Below are positions 24,273 through 24,554 of a DNA stretch of 24,554 bases, piece by piece. The notes below the pieces were generated by a model, which was given only the letters and a program-made list of their open reading frames with translations, made no database searches and was not told where the DNA came from. The position numbers were made by a program, and so were the translations under genes. Positions within the stretch are counted from its first letter, which is position 1, and every line of letters begins with the position of its first letter. Where the stretch lies: the NCBI GenBank assembly GCA_937901905.1, contig CALDIF010000052.1, positions 1-24,554 on the forward strand. Direction: 5' to 3'. This stretch comes from an uncultured Porphyromonadaceae bacterium (GTDB taxonomy: Bacteria; Bacteroidota; Bacteroidia; Bacteroidales; Muribaculaceae).

Positions 24273-24440
24273 ATGACGCGATACTCCGAATTGCCGGTCG
24301 AAGCCATCAACTTCATTATCAACGTCAAGCAGGAAAGCGACATCGACAGTTTCCTCGGCGGCGTGCAAGGCTCGCTTTTCGCCGAGCCCGTCACCGGGCT
24401 TGACGATTTCGAACTGATTTGTCTCCTTGTTATCAAATAA
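24273..24440 (+). CDS. Doubtful small ORF, 55 residues
   Basis: ATG 24273 opens a frame to TAA 24438-24440 encoding MTRYSELPVEAINFIINVKQ... and ending FELICLLVIK. An imperfect -7 element (CATCTTTG at 24205-24212) lies about 60 bp upstream. Longer in-frame starts would begin inside the preceding terminator and are rejected. Composition resembles coding sequence, but I recognise no family. It contains a GC-rich hairpin (AGCCCG-TCAC-CGGGCT, 24385-24400). A truncated gene or short leader peptide are alternatives. Confidence 0.4.
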   Translation: MTRYSELPVEAINFIINVKQESDIDSFLGGVQGSLFAEPVTGLDDFELICLLVIK

Positions 24441-24554
24441 CCTGTAACACAATAAGATATGCAAGATAAACCTCAAATTTAAGCGAGATTTAAGTGATAA
24501 TTAAGGGGACTTCTATAAATTAAATATTTGGTAGTCAGAGAAATAATTCGTAAA

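Overview
The window looks like a chromosomal segment of a member of the Bacteroidales. Six places carry the exact Bacteroidetes -7 promoter element TAnnTTTG, three of them with a TTTG -33 element 19-20 nt upstream. Start codons lack Shine-Dalgarno sequences, and the protein families (alginate-export-type porin, BspA-like repeats, DASS transporter) fit. Genus cannot be decided from the sequence.

Left edge (1-2070): the tail of an unidentified gene, then a leftward DASS-family sodium/anion symporter with its own promoter. These genes favour CTG/CTC for leucine, whereas the genes to the right use much more TTG, so the intergenic stretch 1780-2140 looks like a compositional boundary.

NRPS locus (2072-13900): one strong promoter precedes five tightly packed rightward genes. 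They encode an outer-membrane porin of the alginate-export type, a membrane-bound sensor with fused PP2C phosphatase and RsbW-like ATPase domains, a STAS anti-anti-sigma protein, a 2415-residue dimodular peptide synthetase (C-A-T-C-A-T-reductase) and an Sfp-type phosphopantetheinyl transferase. The assembly line should make a dipeptide released by reduction as an aldehyde, probably cyclising to a pyrazinone-type product. The partner-switching pair directly upstream suggests signal-dependent control, but its final target is not visible.

Middle (13836-21110): a leftward small outer-membrane barrel protein, convergent and overlapping with the transferase gene, has three tandem 15-bp repeats in its leader. 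Then come two secreted proteins (one unknown, one DUF3089-like alpha/beta hydrolase), a mosaic secreted protein (BspA-like leucine-rich repeats, duplicated modules, dockerin-like segment, FGE-sulfatase fold) and a putative lipoprotein, closed by a strong hairpin. A second palindrome and a possible degraded ORF follow.

RiPP-like operon (21407-24152): a strong promoter, a 71-residue precursor with six Ala-Cys-Gly-X units in three repeats, a radical SAM/SPASM enzyme 10 nt downstream, an overlapping quinone-oxidoreductase-like MDR enzyme, an HxlR regulator with the conserved N-terminal cysteine, and a terminator. This is the most interesting part of the window: it resembles the poorly characterised 'ACGX' radical-SAM peptide system, here packaged with a redox enzyme and a putative redox-sensing regulator. 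The right edge holds one doubtful small ORF.
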